Below are positions 1 through 9,314 of a stretch of DNA of 64,000 nt, piece after piece. The stretch is from assembly GCF_016482825.1 (NCBI RefSeq), contig NZ_JAEMNV010000004.1, positions 1 to 64,000 on the forward strand, in the 5' to 3' direction. The notes under the pieces are model-generated. The model did not search any database, had not been told where the DNA came from, and worked only from the letters and a program-made list of their open reading frames with translations. Made by a program: the position numbers and the translations under genes. Source of the DNA: Antrihabitans stalagmiti (lineage in GTDB: Bacteria; Actinomycetota; Actinomycetes; Mycobacteriales; Mycobacteriaceae). The stretch's first letter is position 1. Each line of letters opens with the position of its first letter.

Positions 1-78
1 CGGCATCCGATCTGGGCATGGATCGATCCAAGCCCGGTCTCAGGTGCCATCACCTATCTATCCAACAACCTGTCCCAC

Positions 79-116
79 ATGTATGTAGACATCAGGTGTC
101 TCATATGTATGTGGAC
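79..116. promoter_or_regulatory. Possible operator repeats downstream of lysX
   Basis: Two direct copies of ATGTATGTRGAC (79-90 and 105-116, one mismatch) flank a short dyad AGACA-TCAGG-TGTCT (87-101). The rest of bases 1-128 shows no gene. The repeats may belong to the control region of a gene to the left of the window. This is a pattern seen by eye only, with no family assignment. Confidence 0.25.
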
Positions 117-128
117 TCAACAGAGGGC

Positions 129-167
129 CGCACCTCCAAAAAGACTCACGAGCGGCGAAGCCGCCTA
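129..167. repeat. Stop-codon palindromic element, copy 1 (half copy)
   Basis: The sequence carries the right half of the dispersed element: CCTCC, AAAAAGACTCACGAG, GCGGCGAAGCCGC, then CTA. The CTA at 165-167 is the TAG stop codon of lysX read on the minus strand. The matching left arm is degenerate, so this looks like a decayed or partial copy. Full copies are at 3793, 9255, 18003, 18688, 32921 and 49972. Confidence 0.75.
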
Positions 168-3100
168 TCGCGGTTTTGCGAGCGGGAAGGCCAGGGTTTC
201 CCTGATGCTGCCGCCGGTGATCAGCATGACCACACGATCGACGCCCATGCCCAACCCACCGGTAGGTGGCATCGCATGTTCGAGCGCCTGCAGGAAGTCC
301 TCGTCGAGTTCCATCGCTTCTTCGTCACCACCGGCAGCGAGCATCGACTGCTCGGTGAGCCGTTGGCGCTGATCGACCGGATCGGTCAATTCGCTGTAGG
401 CCGTGCCGAGTTCGATGCCCCACGCCACCAGGTCCCACTTGGCCGCGACATTGGGAATCGTCGGATGTGGCCTGGTCAGCGGCGACATCGAGGTGGGGAA
501 GTTGGTGTAGAAGGTCGGGAACTCGGTGTGGTCCTCGACCAGATGCTCGTACATCTCCTGCGCGACGGCACCTGCGTCCCACCCCGTCTGGTACGGAATT
601 TCGTTCTCGTCGCAGAGCCTACGAAGCTCGTCGAGCGGCGTTTCGGGTGTGACCTCGACGCCGAGCTTTTCGGCGACAGCGCCGTGCATCGTCTTGACCG
701 GCCACTCACCCGAGATGTCGACTTCGACGACCCCTCCGTCCGGAGCCGGCCGCAAGATGATCTGTCGACCGTGCGCTGCGACTGCCGCAGCCTGGATCAG
801 CTCGCGGCACAGCACCATCATCCGTTCGTAATCGCTGTGCGCCTCGTAGGCCTCGAGGATCGTGAACTCCGGATTGTGTTTGAAGTCGACGCCTTCGTTG
901 CGGAACACGCGCCCGATCTCGAACACCTTCTCCATCCCCGCGACGCACAGGCGCTTGAGGTACAGCTCCGGCGCGATTCGCAGGTACAGGTCGAGGTTGT
1001 AGGCGTTGATGTGCGTTTGGAACGGCGCGGCATTCGCACCACCGTGGACCTGCTGCAGGATGGGCGTCTCGACCTCCATGTAGCCGAGAGCGGCGAACGA
1101 ATCGCGCAACGACTTGACGACGGCACTACGAGCCACGATCAGTTTGCGGGCATCACGATTGATCGCCATGTCCACATACCGCTGGCGGACCCGAGCTTCG
1201 GGGTCGGACAAGCCCTTCCATTTGTCGGGCAGCGGATGCAGGCACTTGCCGGTCATCCGCCACTCGGTTGCAAGCAGCGACAGCTCACCCTTGCGGCTCG
1301 TCCCGATCGTTCCGCTCACTTCGATCAGGTCACCGAGGTCGAAGAACGACGCGAACTCCTCGAGCTTCTCGGCGCCGACGGTGTTTCGATCGATGAGCAG
1401 CTGTATGTCGTCGGTCCAGTCGCGCAGCACCGCGAAGGTAACGCCGCCGTAGTCGCGGATCCGCAGCAACCGCCCGGCGAGGCGGACCTTCGTCCCTGGC
1501 GGTGACGTGCGTGCTTTGGCGACCGTATGGGTCGGCGGGTAAGCGACGGGATAGGCATCGACGCCCGCATCGCTGAGCTTGGCGAGTTTGGCCATCCGGA
1601 CGCGGACCTGATCGGGTCGGCGGGGTCCGGTCTCGGCGGCAAGCTCGGGGATGTCGGGTGCACTGCCGTCGGAGTGCAGCAGTCCGCTGGTCGCGAGCGC
1701 CTGCGGAACCGCTTCGTGAGTTCCGGTGTGTTTCGTTGCCGAGTCCCGACCGAACCGCGGGATGAAGCCTTCGGCGATGGCCGACGCGATGCCGACGCGG
1801 GGGAGTTCTCTGTTGTCTTCGAAGCAGAGATAGCGGGGTTCCCACTCGGGCTGGTATTTCACGTTCGAGCGGTACAGGGCTTCCAGCTGCCACCAGCGTG
1901 AGAAGAACAGCAGGATGCCGCGCCACAGCCGCAGAATCGGCCCGGCACCGATGCGCCCGCCCTCCTCGAACACCGACCTGAACACGGCGAAGTTCAGCGA
2001 CACCCTGGTGATGCCGATCTTGTCGGAGTTCAGTGCAAGCTCGGCGACCAGCAACTCCATGACGCCGTTGGGCCCCTGCGGGTCTCGGCGCATCAGGTCG
2101 AGCGACACTCCGGACCGACCCCACGGCACCAGCGAAAGCATCGCCCACACGCGGTCGTCGGGGTCGACGCATTCGACGAGCAGGCAGTCACCGTCGAGGC
2201 TGTCACCGAGGCGGTCGAGGGCCATCGAGAAGCCGCGCTCGGTTTCGGTGCCGCGCCACGAATCGGCACGCCGAATCACCTCGGCCATCTCGGCCTGCGG
2301 AATGTCGCGATGACGTCGCATCCGGACCGACAGGTTCTGCTTCCGCAGTCGGTTGACGGCTTGGCGGACCGGCTTCATCTCGCTGCCGTTGAGGTTGAAC
2401 TGCCGGGTGTAGAGGATGGCCTCGTCGCCGAGTTGCAGTACCGACAGACCCGCGCGTTTGTAGGCCGTCGCTCCGAGTTCGCTCGCGCCCATCACGGCAG
2501 GTGCCCAGCCGTAGTGTTCGGCGAGTTCGAGCCAGGCGTCGATCGCGTGCGGCCAGGCTTCCTTCGGTCCGATCGGGTCGCCGCTGGCGAGGCAGACACC
2601 GAGTTCGACGCGGTAGGTGACCGCTGCCTTGCCGCTCGGGGCAAAAATGACCGCCTTGTCGCGGCGGGTGGCGAAGTAGCCGAGTGAATCCTCCACGTCG
2701 GACCGGTCCAGCAGGCCGCGGATCGCGGATTCGTCGTTGCCGGTGAGCGCGTTGGTGGAGCGTTGTGAACGGAACAGCGTGATGACCGCAGCAAGCAGCG
2801 CAAGGGCGCCGAGAAATCCGAGCAGGACGTTGACGAGGCCGTGTGTGTGTCCGTCGAACTGCTCGTTGTCGACGACGACGAGTGCGGTGACGCGATTCAG
2901 CGCCCAGAGCGGCTTCTCCGAGCCCTCGAGTGTTCCGGGGAACAGTTCGACCAGACCCCACCCGAGCAGAGTGCCAACCGTCAGCCCCGCGACGAGAACG
3001 CCGAGCGCCTTCCAGGCGGCACCGCGTCGCACCCGGGTGTAGAACTCGGACCTGCCTGCTATCAACAGACCGATCACCGCGACGTGAACGACGATCGCGA

Positions 3101-3488
3101 CCATCGCGTTGACGTCGCGGTCCTGCACGATCTCGTACACGTTGCCGATGGTGAACAACGTGAGGTATCCGACCAGCAGCCACCACGCGATCCGCTTGCG
3201 ACTGGCGAGCGCACCGGCTAGCAACGCGACGACGAACGCCCACGCGAGGCTGGTGTCGGGTGCGTCGAAGTAATAGGAGTCCACGTATTCGCGTGGTGTC
3301 TGCGTCACATGACGTAGGACCGGCGAGATGCTCCAGAAGAAGCACAGCACGGCGAAGATTCCGACGATCAACCCGGCGATGTGCGGAAGTTCGGATAGCT
3401 TGCCGTGCTTGCGGATCCGATGAGGAACCGCGGGTGTCGATGCGGGTTGCTCGGCCCCGATCGCGGGATCTTCCACCTTGCTCGTCAC
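165..3488 (-). CDS. lysX: LysX: lysylphosphatidylglycerol synthetase fused to lysyl-tRNA synthetase
   Basis: Two-domain enzyme that charges tRNA with lysine and transfers the lysine to phosphatidylglycerol, giving a membrane lipid linked to resistance to cationic peptides. The N-terminal third has about six to seven membrane segments (roughly residues 30-260). A DUF2156/MprF-type transferase domain follows (about 270-600), then an OB-fold (about 660-760) and a class II synthetase core. Class II motif 2 is seen at [15 protein letters not shown] and motif 3 at [12 protein letters not shown] near the C-terminus. At about 1107 residues it is close to the mycobacterial LysX length. I chose GTG at 3488 because GAAGGG lies nine bases upstream; a TTG at 3512 would add eight residues. 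The TAG stop lies in a dispersed palindromic element. Confidence 0.95.
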   Translation of the reverse strand: MTSKVEDPAIGAEQPASTPAVPHRIRKHGKLSELPHIAGLIVGIFAVLCFFWSISPVLRHVTQTPREYVDSYYFDAPDTSLAWAFVVALLAGALASRKRIAWWLLVGYLTLFTIGNVYEIVQDRDVNAMVAIVVHVAVIGLLIAGRSEFYTRVRRGAAWKALGVLVAGLTVGTLLGWGLVELFPGTLEGSEKPLWALNRVTALVVVDNEQFDGHTHGLVNVLLGFLGALALLAAVITLFRSQRSTNALTGNDESAIRGLLDRSDVEDSLGYFATRRDKAVIFAPSGKAAVTYRVELGVCLASGDPIGPKEAWPHAIDAWLELAEHYGWAPAVMGASELGATAYKRAGLSVLQLGDEAILYTRQFNLNGSEMKPVRQAVNRLRKQNLSVRMRRHRDIPQAEMAEVIRRADSWRGTETERGFSMALDRLGDSLDGDCLLVECVDPDDRVWAMLSLVPWGRSGVSLDLMRRDPQGPNGVMELLVAELALNSDKIGITRVSLNFAVFRSVFEEGGRIGAGPILRLWRGILLFFSRWWQLEALYRSNVKYQPEWEPRYLCFEDNRELPRVGIASAIAEGFIPRFGRDSATKHTGTHEAVPQALATSGLLHSDGSAPDIPELAAETGPRRPDQVRVRMAKLAKLSDAGVDAYPVAYPPTHTVAKARTSPPGTKVRLAGRLLRIRDYGGVTFAVLRDWTDDIQLLIDRNTVGAEKLEEFASFFDLGDLIEVSGTIGTSRKGELSLLATEWRMTGKCLHPLPDKWKGLSDPEARVRQRYVDMAINRDARKLIVARSAVVKSLRDSFAALGYMEVETPILQQVHGGANAAPFQTHINAYNLDLYLRIAPELYLKRLCVAGMEKVFEIGRVFRNEGVDFKHNPEFTILEAYEAHSDYERMMVLCRELIQAAAVAAHGRQIILRPAPDGGVVEVDISGEWPVKTMHGAVAEKLGVEVTPETPLDELRRLCDENEIPYQTGWDAGAVAQEMYEHLVEDHTEFPTFYTNFPTSMSPLTRPHPTIPNVAAKWDLVAWGIELGTAYSELTDPVDQRQRLTEQSMLAAGGDEEAMELDEDFLQALEHAMPPTGGLGMGVDRVVMLITGGSIRETLAFPLAKPR

Positions 3489-3556
3489 TTGCTTCGACCC
3501 TTCACGTGTCAATGTTGATCACACGTTAGTCCCGTTGAGCGTTCAAGATAGGTGTC

Positions 3557-3799
3557 ATGCCGAGCCGAGATTTTCAGATAGACGACGTCCCCATCCGCGA
3601 CGAGGTGATCAGGCTCGGCCAGTTCCTGAAACTGGCCAATCTGATCGACAGCGGTGCCGAGGCGAAGGGTGTGATCGCCGACGGTCTGGTCAGTGTGAAC
3701 GGCGAGATCGAGGTCCGCCGCGGACGGCAGTTGCACACGGGCGACGTGGTCTCGATCGGTGCTGCGTCGGCGCGAGTCATGGGCCCCCGGCCCTCGTGA
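3557..3799 (+). CDS. Small S4-domain RNA-binding protein
   Basis: An 80-residue protein made almost entirely of an S4 RNA-binding fold of the YbcJ/YaaA type. The pattern IRLGQFLKLANLIDSG, then VNGEIEVRRGRQL and GDVV, is typical of the family. Such proteins bind structured RNA, often ribosomal; the target here is unknown. It is divergent from lysX, with 68 bp between the starts. The final residues RPS and the TGA stop are encoded by the left arm of palindromic element copy 2 (TCGTGA), so the gene end and the repeat are fused. Confidence 0.85.
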   Translation: MPSRDFQIDDVPIRDEVIRLGQFLKLANLIDSGAEAKGVIADGLVSVNGEIEVRRGRQLHTGDVVSIGAASARVMGPRPS

Positions 3800-3853
3800 G
3801 CACTTTCGGAGGGCGGAACCTCCGAAAGGACTCACGAGCGGCGTAGCCGCCTA
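3793..3853. repeat. Stop-codon palindromic element, copy 2 (between convergent genes)
   Basis: Left arm 3793-3812 and right arm 3819-3838 pair over 20 bp with two mismatches (CTCGTGAG.., CTTTCGGAGG loop). A small GC hairpin GCGGCGTAGCCGC follows and the element ends in CTA. It sits exactly between two convergent genes and supplies the stop codon of both: TGA (3797-3799) for the S4 protein and TAG (3851-3853, minus strand) for the RraA gene. It would also work as a bidirectional terminator hairpin. Confidence 0.85.
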
Positions 3854-4324
3854 CGCCCGGACAACGACTCCGTCGTCGTCGCTGTAGACGGTCTCGCCAG
3901 GGACGAAGGTGACTCCGCCGAACTCGAGCGCTACATCCTTGTGGCCTGCGCCGGTCTGCGTGCTCTTACGCGGATTGGTCCCGAGGGCCTTGATTCCGAT
4001 GTCGAGGGTGCGAAGGATCGCCGAGTCGCGGACAGCACCGTTGACGATCACTCCGGCCCACCCGTTGTCGACCCCGCGGCCGGCGATGATGTCGCCGACC
4101 AGCGCCGTGTGGACGCTCGCGTCGCCGTCGACGACGAGCACTCCGCCGTTGCCCGGTTCGCTGAGGGTCTGCTTGACGAGCAGGTTGTCCTGGAAGCATT
4201 TGATCGTGGTGATCGGACCGGAAAACACTGCGCGGGCGCCGAATTGGATGAACTGCGTGTCGCAACTGCGAATGTCGGGACCGATTTCGTCGGCTAGGTC
4301 AGCTGTGGCTACTGGCTCGCTCAT
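3851..4324 (-). CDS. rraA: RraA/MenG-family protein (RNase E regulator or HMG/CHA aldolase-like)
   Basis: The protein is 157 residues, which I recall as the length of the M. tuberculosis homologue. The RraA fold is recognisable from [16 protein letters not shown], the [13 protein letters not shown] segment and the LGTNPRKS loop. Members either bind RNase E and reduce its activity or act as metal-dependent 4-hydroxy-4-methyl-2-oxoglutarate/oxaloacetate lyases. The [14 protein letters not shown] region carries the Arg-Asp pair of the lyase site, so an enzymatic role cannot be excluded. The start is ATG 4324 ([10 protein letters not shown]); longer frames upstream read into non-coding sequence. 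The TAG stop lies in palindromic element copy 2. Confidence 0.88.
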   Translation of the reverse strand: MSEPVATADLADEIGPDIRSCDTQFIQFGARAVFSGPITTIKCFQDNLLVKQTLSEPGNGGVLVVDGDASVHTALVGDIIAGRGVDNGWAGVIVNGAVRDSAILRTLDIGIKALGTNPRKSTQTGAGHKDVALEFGGVTFVPGETVYSDDDGVVVRA

Positions 4325-4352
4325 GGAACCAACCCTAGAACAGCGGTAGCGC

Positions 4353-4961
4353 TCACACCGTGGTGAAGGCCAATCGAGCCGCGAGGCCGAGGAAGGACAC
4401 CGCGAAAAGACGCTGTAACGACAGCAGGACATGCGGACGGGACGTGACGTGTTGCCGCAGCGCTGCTGCCGTCAACCCGTAGCCGACGAATATCGCGAGA
4501 GTGACAACCATGAATACCGCACCGAACGTAAGCGTTTCGACGAATGCTCCCGAACTCCCCTCGTCGAGGAACTGCGGAAGGAGCGCAAGAAAGAACAACG
4601 TGAGTTTCGGGTTGAGAAGGTTGATCAGGATGGCGGTACCGATCGTTCGCAGCGCGGACGTGGGCGGAGCGTCGCCCGCGGCCAATGCGCCGGAGTTTCG
4701 CAGCATGGACACGGCCATATAGAGCAGATAGCCGACGCCGGCCCATCGGAGCACCTCGAACGCGACGGCACTCGTCGACACCACCAGCGCTGCTCCGGAA
4801 GCGGCAAGCACAAGGTGCGGGACGATGCCGAGGGTGCATCCCACGGCTGCCACGACACTGGCTCGCGCACCACGAGCAACGCCCGCAGCGACGGTGAACA
4901 GCGATCCTGTGCCTGGCGTCGCCGTCACCACAATGGCGGTAATCCAGAATTCCATGGTCAT
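4353..4961 (-). CDS. LysE/RhtB-family amino-acid exporter
   Basis: The 202-residue protein has about six hydrophobic segments and the LysE-family signature near the N-terminus ([15 protein letters not shown], compared with the usual ATPGP motif). A second conserved block is [19 protein letters not shown]. Members export amino acids or related small metabolites across the cytoplasmic membrane. It is divergent from a MocR-type regulator with only 28 bp between the starts, a common regulator/exporter arrangement, so the regulator probably controls it. ATG 4961 is chosen; ATG 4955 is an alternative two codons later. The substrate is unknown. Confidence 0.88.
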   Translation of the reverse strand: MTMEFWITAIVVTATPGTGSLFTVAAGVARGARASVVAAVGCTLGIVPHLVLAASGAALVVSTSAVAFEVLRWAGVGYLLYMAVSMLRNSGALAAGDAPPTSALRTIGTAILINLLNPKLTLFFLALLPQFLDEGSSGAFVETLTFGAVFMVVTLAIFVGYGLTAAALRQHVTSRPHVLLSLQRLFAVSFLGLAARLAFTTV

Positions 4962-4989
4962 GTTTCGAGTTTCGTAGAACCATGGACCA

Positions 4990-6468
4990 GTGGACAGGGC
5001 CAAAGATGCGCGCAACGACAGGTCCATAAAGGGTGGGAGCAGCTTCCTGTCGCTCGATGCAGCCACCCTCGCTGAGCAAGCCGGAGACAAGGCGGGCTGG
5101 CTCGCCGAGCGGATCCGCGAAGCGGTGAACACCGGACACCTCGTCGCCGGGGAGCGACTGCCACCGAGTCGGGTACTTGCCACCGAGCTCGGGGTATCCC
5201 GCGGGGTCGTCACCGAGTCCTACACCCGCCTTGCCGACGCGGGTCTTGTTGCCGCGCTGGGGCGTGGCGGGACAGTCGTGTGTGGCGGGCCGAGTGCAGC
5301 GCGGCCGAATCCGAACAACGCTGCTCGGATTCCGACAGCGACCGTCGATCCCTTCGGATCGACAGCCGACTTCGAAACGCTCAGGGCCGCATCATGTCGC
5401 ATCGATCTGAGCCCCGGCGTACCGGATGTACGCAGCTTTCCCCGCGCGGCATGGCTGCGTGCCGAACGCACAGTGTTGTCGACGGCGCAGTTGACCGATC
5501 TCGCCTACGGGCAGGCGCAGGGAGCGCTACCGCTCCGCACCGCGATCAGTCGCTGGGTGGCACGGACCCGAGGAATCACGTGTCTGCCCGACGACGTGAT
5601 CGTCGTTGCCGGCGTGGCGCAAGCGTTGAGCCTGCTTGCGCATCAGCGCAAGGCCAACGGTGCCGCCACGGTAGCCGTGGAAGATCCAGGATCGCTCGGC
5701 GCGCGCCAACAACTCAACGCGTGGGGAATCCGCACCCCGGCGATCCCCGTCGACGACGACGGACTCGATGTCGATGCACTGCGACAGCACACCGCGAGCA
5801 CGGTAATGGTCACTCCCGCACACCAATTCCCGACCGGAGTGGTGCTGACCGGACAGCGGCGCGTCGAACTGCTCGAATGGGCCCGCAACGGCAACCTCGT
5901 GATCGAAGACGACTACGACGCCGAACATCGCTACGACCGCCGCCCGGTACCCGCCCTCGCTGCCGACGAACCGGAGTCGGTCTACTACATGGGCAGCGTG
6001 TCCAAAATCCTCGCTCCCGCGTTGCGAATCGGGTGGGTCATCGCGCCGAGATCGATGACAGCAGCGATTGTCGACCTGAAAAGGGACACCGATCTCGGAA
6101 ATGCAACCGTGCCGCAACTGAGCCTGGCCCACCTGATGAACTCGGGTGATCTCGAACGGCACCTGAGAACGATGCGGTCGCGACACCGTCGTCGGCGCGA
6201 CGTCATGATCGGCGCCTTGCGCACGCGAATCCCGCACGCCGTCATCGTCGGTGCGGCGGCTGGGCTGCATCTGACGATCCTGCTACCCGACGACCTCGAC
6301 GACACCGCGGTGGCGGCACGGTGCCTGCAGGCCGGTGTCAAGATGCACCCACTGTCCTGGCACAGGCAGAGCCCCGGTCCTCCTGGATTGGTACTCGGAT
6401 ATGCAGCATCGACCGAGGCCGACATCGCCGAGGGGATCGACGCTGTCGCGCAATCGATTGCGGAGTAG
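4990..6468 (+). CDS. MocR/PdxR-type GntR regulator with aminotransferase domain
   Basis: The 492-residue regulator has a winged-helix GntR DNA-binding domain at about residues 30-100 (ERLPPSRVLATELGVSRG). A class I aminotransferase-like domain follows from about 120 to the end. The PLP lysine is expected in YMGSVSKILAPALRIGW, and the partner Asp/Tyr region is IEDDYDAEHRYDR. MocR proteins use PLP or an aldimine as a signal to control vitamin B6, GABA or amino-acid genes. GTG 4990 is the only reasonable start before the HTH. The position suggests control of the divergent LysE exporter, and possibly of the downstream gabD2 in the same direction, 42 bp away. Confidence 0.92.
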   Translation: MDRAKDARNDRSIKGGSSFLSLDAATLAEQAGDKAGWLAERIREAVNTGHLVAGERLPPSRVLATELGVSRGVVTESYTRLADAGLVAALGRGGTVVCGGPSAARPNPNNAARIPTATVDPFGSTADFETLRAASCRIDLSPGVPDVRSFPRAAWLRAERTVLSTAQLTDLAYGQAQGALPLRTAISRWVARTRGITCLPDDVIVVAGVAQALSLLAHQRKANGAATVAVEDPGSLGARQQLNAWGIRTPAIPVDDDGLDVDALRQHTASTVMVTPAHQFPTGVVLTGQRRVELLEWARNGNLVIEDDYDAEHRYDRRPVPALAADEPESVYYMGSVSKILAPALRIGWVIAPRSMTAAIVDLKRDTDLGNATVPQLSLAHLMNSGDLERHLRTMRSRHRRRRDVMIGALRTRIPHAVIVGAAAGLHLTILLPDDLDDTAVAARCLQAGVKMHPLSWHRQSPGPPGLVLGYAASTEADIAEGIDAVAQSIAE

Positions 6469-6510
6469 CTTTGGTGTGAATCGCACAACCACTCACTTTC
6501 GAGGTGCCCC

Positions 6511-8067
6511 ATGCCTGCTCCGTCATCGGCGACGTTCGAGCGTCTTCGCAAACTTGCTGCCATCGACGACATGGAGTCGCGGGAAGTCCTTGCGGTCGAA
6601 GAAGTGTTCACGGGTAAACCGATCGCGACGATTCCGGTCGGTACCGCGGCCGACGTGACCGCCGCCTTCGCGAAAGCTCGCGCCGCACAGGTCGAATGGG
6701 CTCAGGTGCCCGTGAAGGAACGCGCCGCGATCATCGAACGCTTCCGCGACCTCGTGAAGGCCCATCGCGACGAGCTGATGGACATCGCGCAGGCCGAGAC
6801 CGGCAAGGCGCGGTCGGCCGCGCAAGAAGAAATCGTCGACATGATGCTCAATGCGCGCTACTACGCGCGCAACGCGGCAAAACTGCTGGCGCCCAAGCGG
6901 GTTCAGGGGCTGCTGCCCGGTCTCACCAAGACGGTCGTGCACCACCAGCCGAAAGGCGTCGTCGGAGTCATCTCGCCATGGAACTATCCGATGGCGCTGT
7001 CGATCTCGGACTCGATTCCTGCTCTGCTCGCAGGCAATGCCGTCGTGGTCAAGCCCGACAGCCAGACGCCGTACTGCACCCTCGTCAACGCCGAACTGCT
7101 GTACGAGGCGGGTGTGCCACGTGACGTGTTCGCCGTGGTGCCGGGTCCGGGGTCGGTCGTCGGGACTGCAATCGTCGAGAACTGCGACTACCTGATGTTC
7201 ACGGGTTCGACCGCGACGGGCAGATTGCTTGCCGAACAGGCAGGCCGTCGGCTGATCGGGTTCTCCGCCGAACTCGGCGGCAAGAATCCGATGATCGTGA
7301 CCAAGGACGCCAAGCTCGACGAGGTCGCCAAGGCGGCGACGCGCGCGTGCTTCTCCAACGCGGGCCAACTCTGTATCTCCGTCGAGCGGATCTACGTCGA
7401 TCAGTCGGTCGCCGCCGAGTTCACCACCAAGTTCGGCGCGCAGGTTTCGGCGATGAAGCTTGCAACCGACTACGACTTCTCCGCAGACATGGGCAGTCTG
7501 ATCTCCGAAGGTCAGGTCAAGGCCGTCTCCGGTCACGTCGACGATGCCCTCGTGAAGGGAGCGAAGGTCGTCGCGGGTGGCAACAAGCGTCCCGACATCG
7601 GACCGTTGTTCTACGAGCCGACGGTCCTCGCCGATGTCACGGACGAAATGCTGTGCGCGCGCACGGAGACCTTCGGCCCGTTGGTGTCGATCTACCCTGT
7701 CGCAGACGTCGAGGAAGCTATCGCGAAGGCCAACGACACCGAGTACGGATTGAACGCGAGCGTCTGGGCAGGTACCAAAGCCGAAGGCGAAGCGATCGCG
7801 GCGCGTCTGCGCAGCGGCACCGTGAACGTCGACGAGGGGTATGCGCCCGCATTCGGGAGCACGGCAGCGCCGATGGGCGGTATGCGTGCCTCCGGCGTCG
7901 GTCGGCGCCACGGACCCGAAGGAATTCTCAAGTACTGCGAATCGCAGACGATTGCTACTACGCGTGTGCTCAACCTCGGCACACCGCGTGGCTTCTCGAA
8001 CAGCTTCTGGCAGAAGGCGTTGACTCCGCTTATCTCGCTCGTACAGCAATTGCCGGGGCGTCGCTGA
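6511..8067 (+). CDS. gabD2: Succinate-semialdehyde dehydrogenase (NADP+)
   Basis: The 518-residue aldehyde dehydrogenase has the same length I recall for mycobacterial GabD2. It oxidises succinic semialdehyde to succinate in the GABA shunt, in the cytoplasm. The catalytic Cys is in NAGQLCISVERIYV and the general-base Glu in FSAELGGKNP. The cofactor-binding stretch GVISPWNYPMALS and the C-terminal EYGLNASVWAG block are intact. A good ribosome site, GAGGTG, lies seven bases before ATG 6511. It follows the MocR gene by 42 bp. MocR proteins often regulate GABA metabolism, so the two may be functionally linked (inference). Confidence 0.92.
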   Translation: MPAPSSATFERLRKLAAIDDMESREVLAVEEVFTGKPIATIPVGTAADVTAAFAKARAAQVEWAQVPVKERAAIIERFRDLVKAHRDELMDIAQAETGKARSAAQEEIVDMMLNARYYARNAAKLLAPKRVQGLLPGLTKTVVHHQPKGVVGVISPWNYPMALSISDSIPALLAGNAVVVKPDSQTPYCTLVNAELLYEAGVPRDVFAVVPGPGSVVGTAIVENCDYLMFTGSTATGRLLAEQAGRRLIGFSAELGGKNPMIVTKDAKLDEVAKAATRACFSNAGQLCISVERIYVDQSVAAEFTTKFGAQVSAMKLATDYDFSADMGSLISEGQVKAVSGHVDDALVKGAKVVAGGNKRPDIGPLFYEPTVLADVTDEMLCARTETFGPLVSIYPVADVEEAIAKANDTEYGLNASVWAGTKAEGEAIAARLRSGTVNVDEGYAPAFGSTAAPMGGMRASGVGRRHGPEGILKYCESQTIATTRVLNLGTPRGFSNSFWQKALTPLISLVQQLPGRR

Positions 8068-8181
8068 CCAACCGCTTCCCCGGTAAGGCTGCGCTTACCT
8101 GAATTGGGTCGGCAACTGCCACGAATTACCTGATCCCGGCCATGAGATCTGCGACACAGCAGACGGCTGGGTTAACACTCC

Positions 8182-8235
8182 ATGTCCGAACATAACTGCA
8201 GGTCTGGGGCTTTGTTGCAGTTACATATCGGACAT
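8182..8235. promoter_or_regulatory. Long interrupted palindrome upstream of a secreted-protein gene
   Basis: Arms 8182-8200 (ATGTCCGAACATAACTGCA) and 8216-8235 (TGCAGTTACATATCGGACAT) are complementary apart from about two positions, around a 15-base G/T-rich loop. The 360-bp gap 8068-8427 holds no gene. The dyad ends about 190 bp before the ATG of the secreted-protein gene and about 115 bp after the gabD2 stop. No T-run follows it, so a plain intrinsic terminator is not obvious. An operator, an RNA hairpin or a terminator are all possible. Confidence 0.55.
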
Positions 8236-8427
8236 ATCTCACTGCGGTCACGCTGCGGCTGTCAGGAAACGTACACATTGCGGCTACCGAATCGTCGCCG
8301 AACCGTCGTCAATCGTCCGTTAGATGCATCTGTCGAAGGCCTCAAAACTGATCTGCAGCAATGCCTTTCGTCTTCGGGCGGTCATGCCCGGGGTGCAGGT
8401 CACAAAACGATAAGGAACCGCGAGAAG

Positions 8428-9123
8428 ATGAAGATCAGGAAACTTGCCGCTGTGTCGGCTCTGACGATTGCCGCACTCGGCGTCGCCGGCGGTACCTCGT
8501 ACGCCGCACCTGCCCCGGCCGCACCTGCACCGGCCATCAACTACACCGCGCACGCCGACGGACAGTCGTCGTTCATCACCACCGACGCTGGTTCGCTGGT
8601 CACCGAAGACGGCGCGTTCAAGATCAAGGCCGCCGACGGCACCACCGTCGCCGCCATGCCGCTTTCGTTCAGCATCGACGACGTTGCATTCCCGATCGAC
8701 GCGAGCATCGAGGGCAACACCGCGAAGCTGACGCCGGCGCTCGACATCAACCGCGCCTGGTACCACCCGGTCGCCGGTCTGAACGACGCACCGTGGAAGA
8801 CCCCGTACGAGCGTGAGCAGGCAGCGTTCAACCGGATGAAGGACCAGATCTCCATCGGTGCCACCATCGGCTCCGCAGGCGGTCTCCTCACCGGCGCGGC
8901 AATCGGTTGCGTCCTCGGTGCCGGTGTTGCCGGTGTCGCAACGGCACCGCTTCTCGCACTCCTCGGCGCAGGCCCGCTCGCGGGCTGTGTCGCAGGTGCG
9001 GCCCTGCTCGGTGTCGTCGGCGGCGTCGTCGGCGCACTCTTCATCACCCTGCCGGTTGCGATCGCTTCGGCGATCGAGTACTTCACCATCGTGAACTCCC
9101 CGTTCACGCCGCCGGCGAAGTAA
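8428..9123 (+). CDS. Secreted protein with glycine/alanine-rich hydrophobic segment
   Basis: The 231-residue protein has a clear signal peptide (MKIRKLAAVSALTIAALGV, cleavage near TSYA-AP). A short Ala/Pro linker follows, then a beta-rich middle region (about 40-130). A long hydrophobic Gly/Ala segment (about 150-220) resembles one or two membrane-inserting helices, with two cysteines (IGCVLGAG and LAGCVAG). I do not recognise a characterised family; similar exported proteins occur in rhodococci and nocardiae. ATG 8428 is chosen because the signal peptide begins there and AAGGAA precedes it; the in-frame extension upstream would run through the palindrome at 8182. A 17-bp terminator hairpin follows the gene. 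Confidence 0.8.
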   Translation: MKIRKLAAVSALTIAALGVAGGTSYAAPAPAAPAPAINYTAHADGQSSFITTDAGSLVTEDGAFKIKAADGTTVAAMPLSFSIDDVAFPIDASIEGNTAKLTPALDINRAWYHPVAGLNDAPWKTPYEREQAAFNRMKDQISIGATIGSAGGLLTGAAIGCVLGAGVAGVATAPLLALLGAGPLAGCVAGAALLGVVGGVVGALFITLPVAIASAIEYFTIVNSPFTPPAK

Positions 9124-9206
9124 AACCCGCGCTACCAGCGGAATCAGGGCTCCCCTGACCACGCTCACCGGCGTGAGGGGCACCCTCGCTCCACGCGGTC
9201 GCTGAC

Positions 9207-9245
9207 CGAAACGGCCCGTCTCCCTCGCGGAGGCGGGCCGTTTCG
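9207..9245 (+). terminator. Intrinsic-type terminator after the secreted-protein gene
   Basis: A 17-bp stem (CGAAACGGCCCGTCTCC paired with GGAGGCGGGCCGTTTCG, one mismatch) closes a 5-base loop, 84 bp after the stop at 9123. The 3' side ends in TTTCGG rather than a long T-run, as is usual in high-GC actinobacteria. Palindromic element copy 3 follows immediately. Confidence 0.8.
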
Positions 9246-9254
9246 GCGCCGCGG

Positions 9255-9314
9255 TCGTGAGTCTTTTCGGAGGGTGGGCGCGCCGAAAAGACTCACGAGG
9301 CGCGGAGCGCCCTA
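9255..9314. repeat. Stop-codon palindromic element, copy 3
   Basis: A perfect 16-bp stem, TCGTGAGTCTTTTCGG (9255-9270) with CCGAAAAGACTCACGA (9283-9298), is followed by the small hairpin GGCGCGGAGCGCC and CTA. The CTA (9312-9314) is the TAG stop of the copD-like gene on the minus strand. It separates that gene from the convergent secreted-protein gene. Confidence 0.85.

Noticed and set aside
18-1505. Long plus-strand open frame across lysX
   Set aside because: It is a shadow of the high-GC lysX gene, has no recognisable family and begins in the operator-like repeats.
8182-8427. N-terminal extension of the secreted protein
   Set aside because: It reads through a long palindrome, and the signal peptide begins at ATG 8428.
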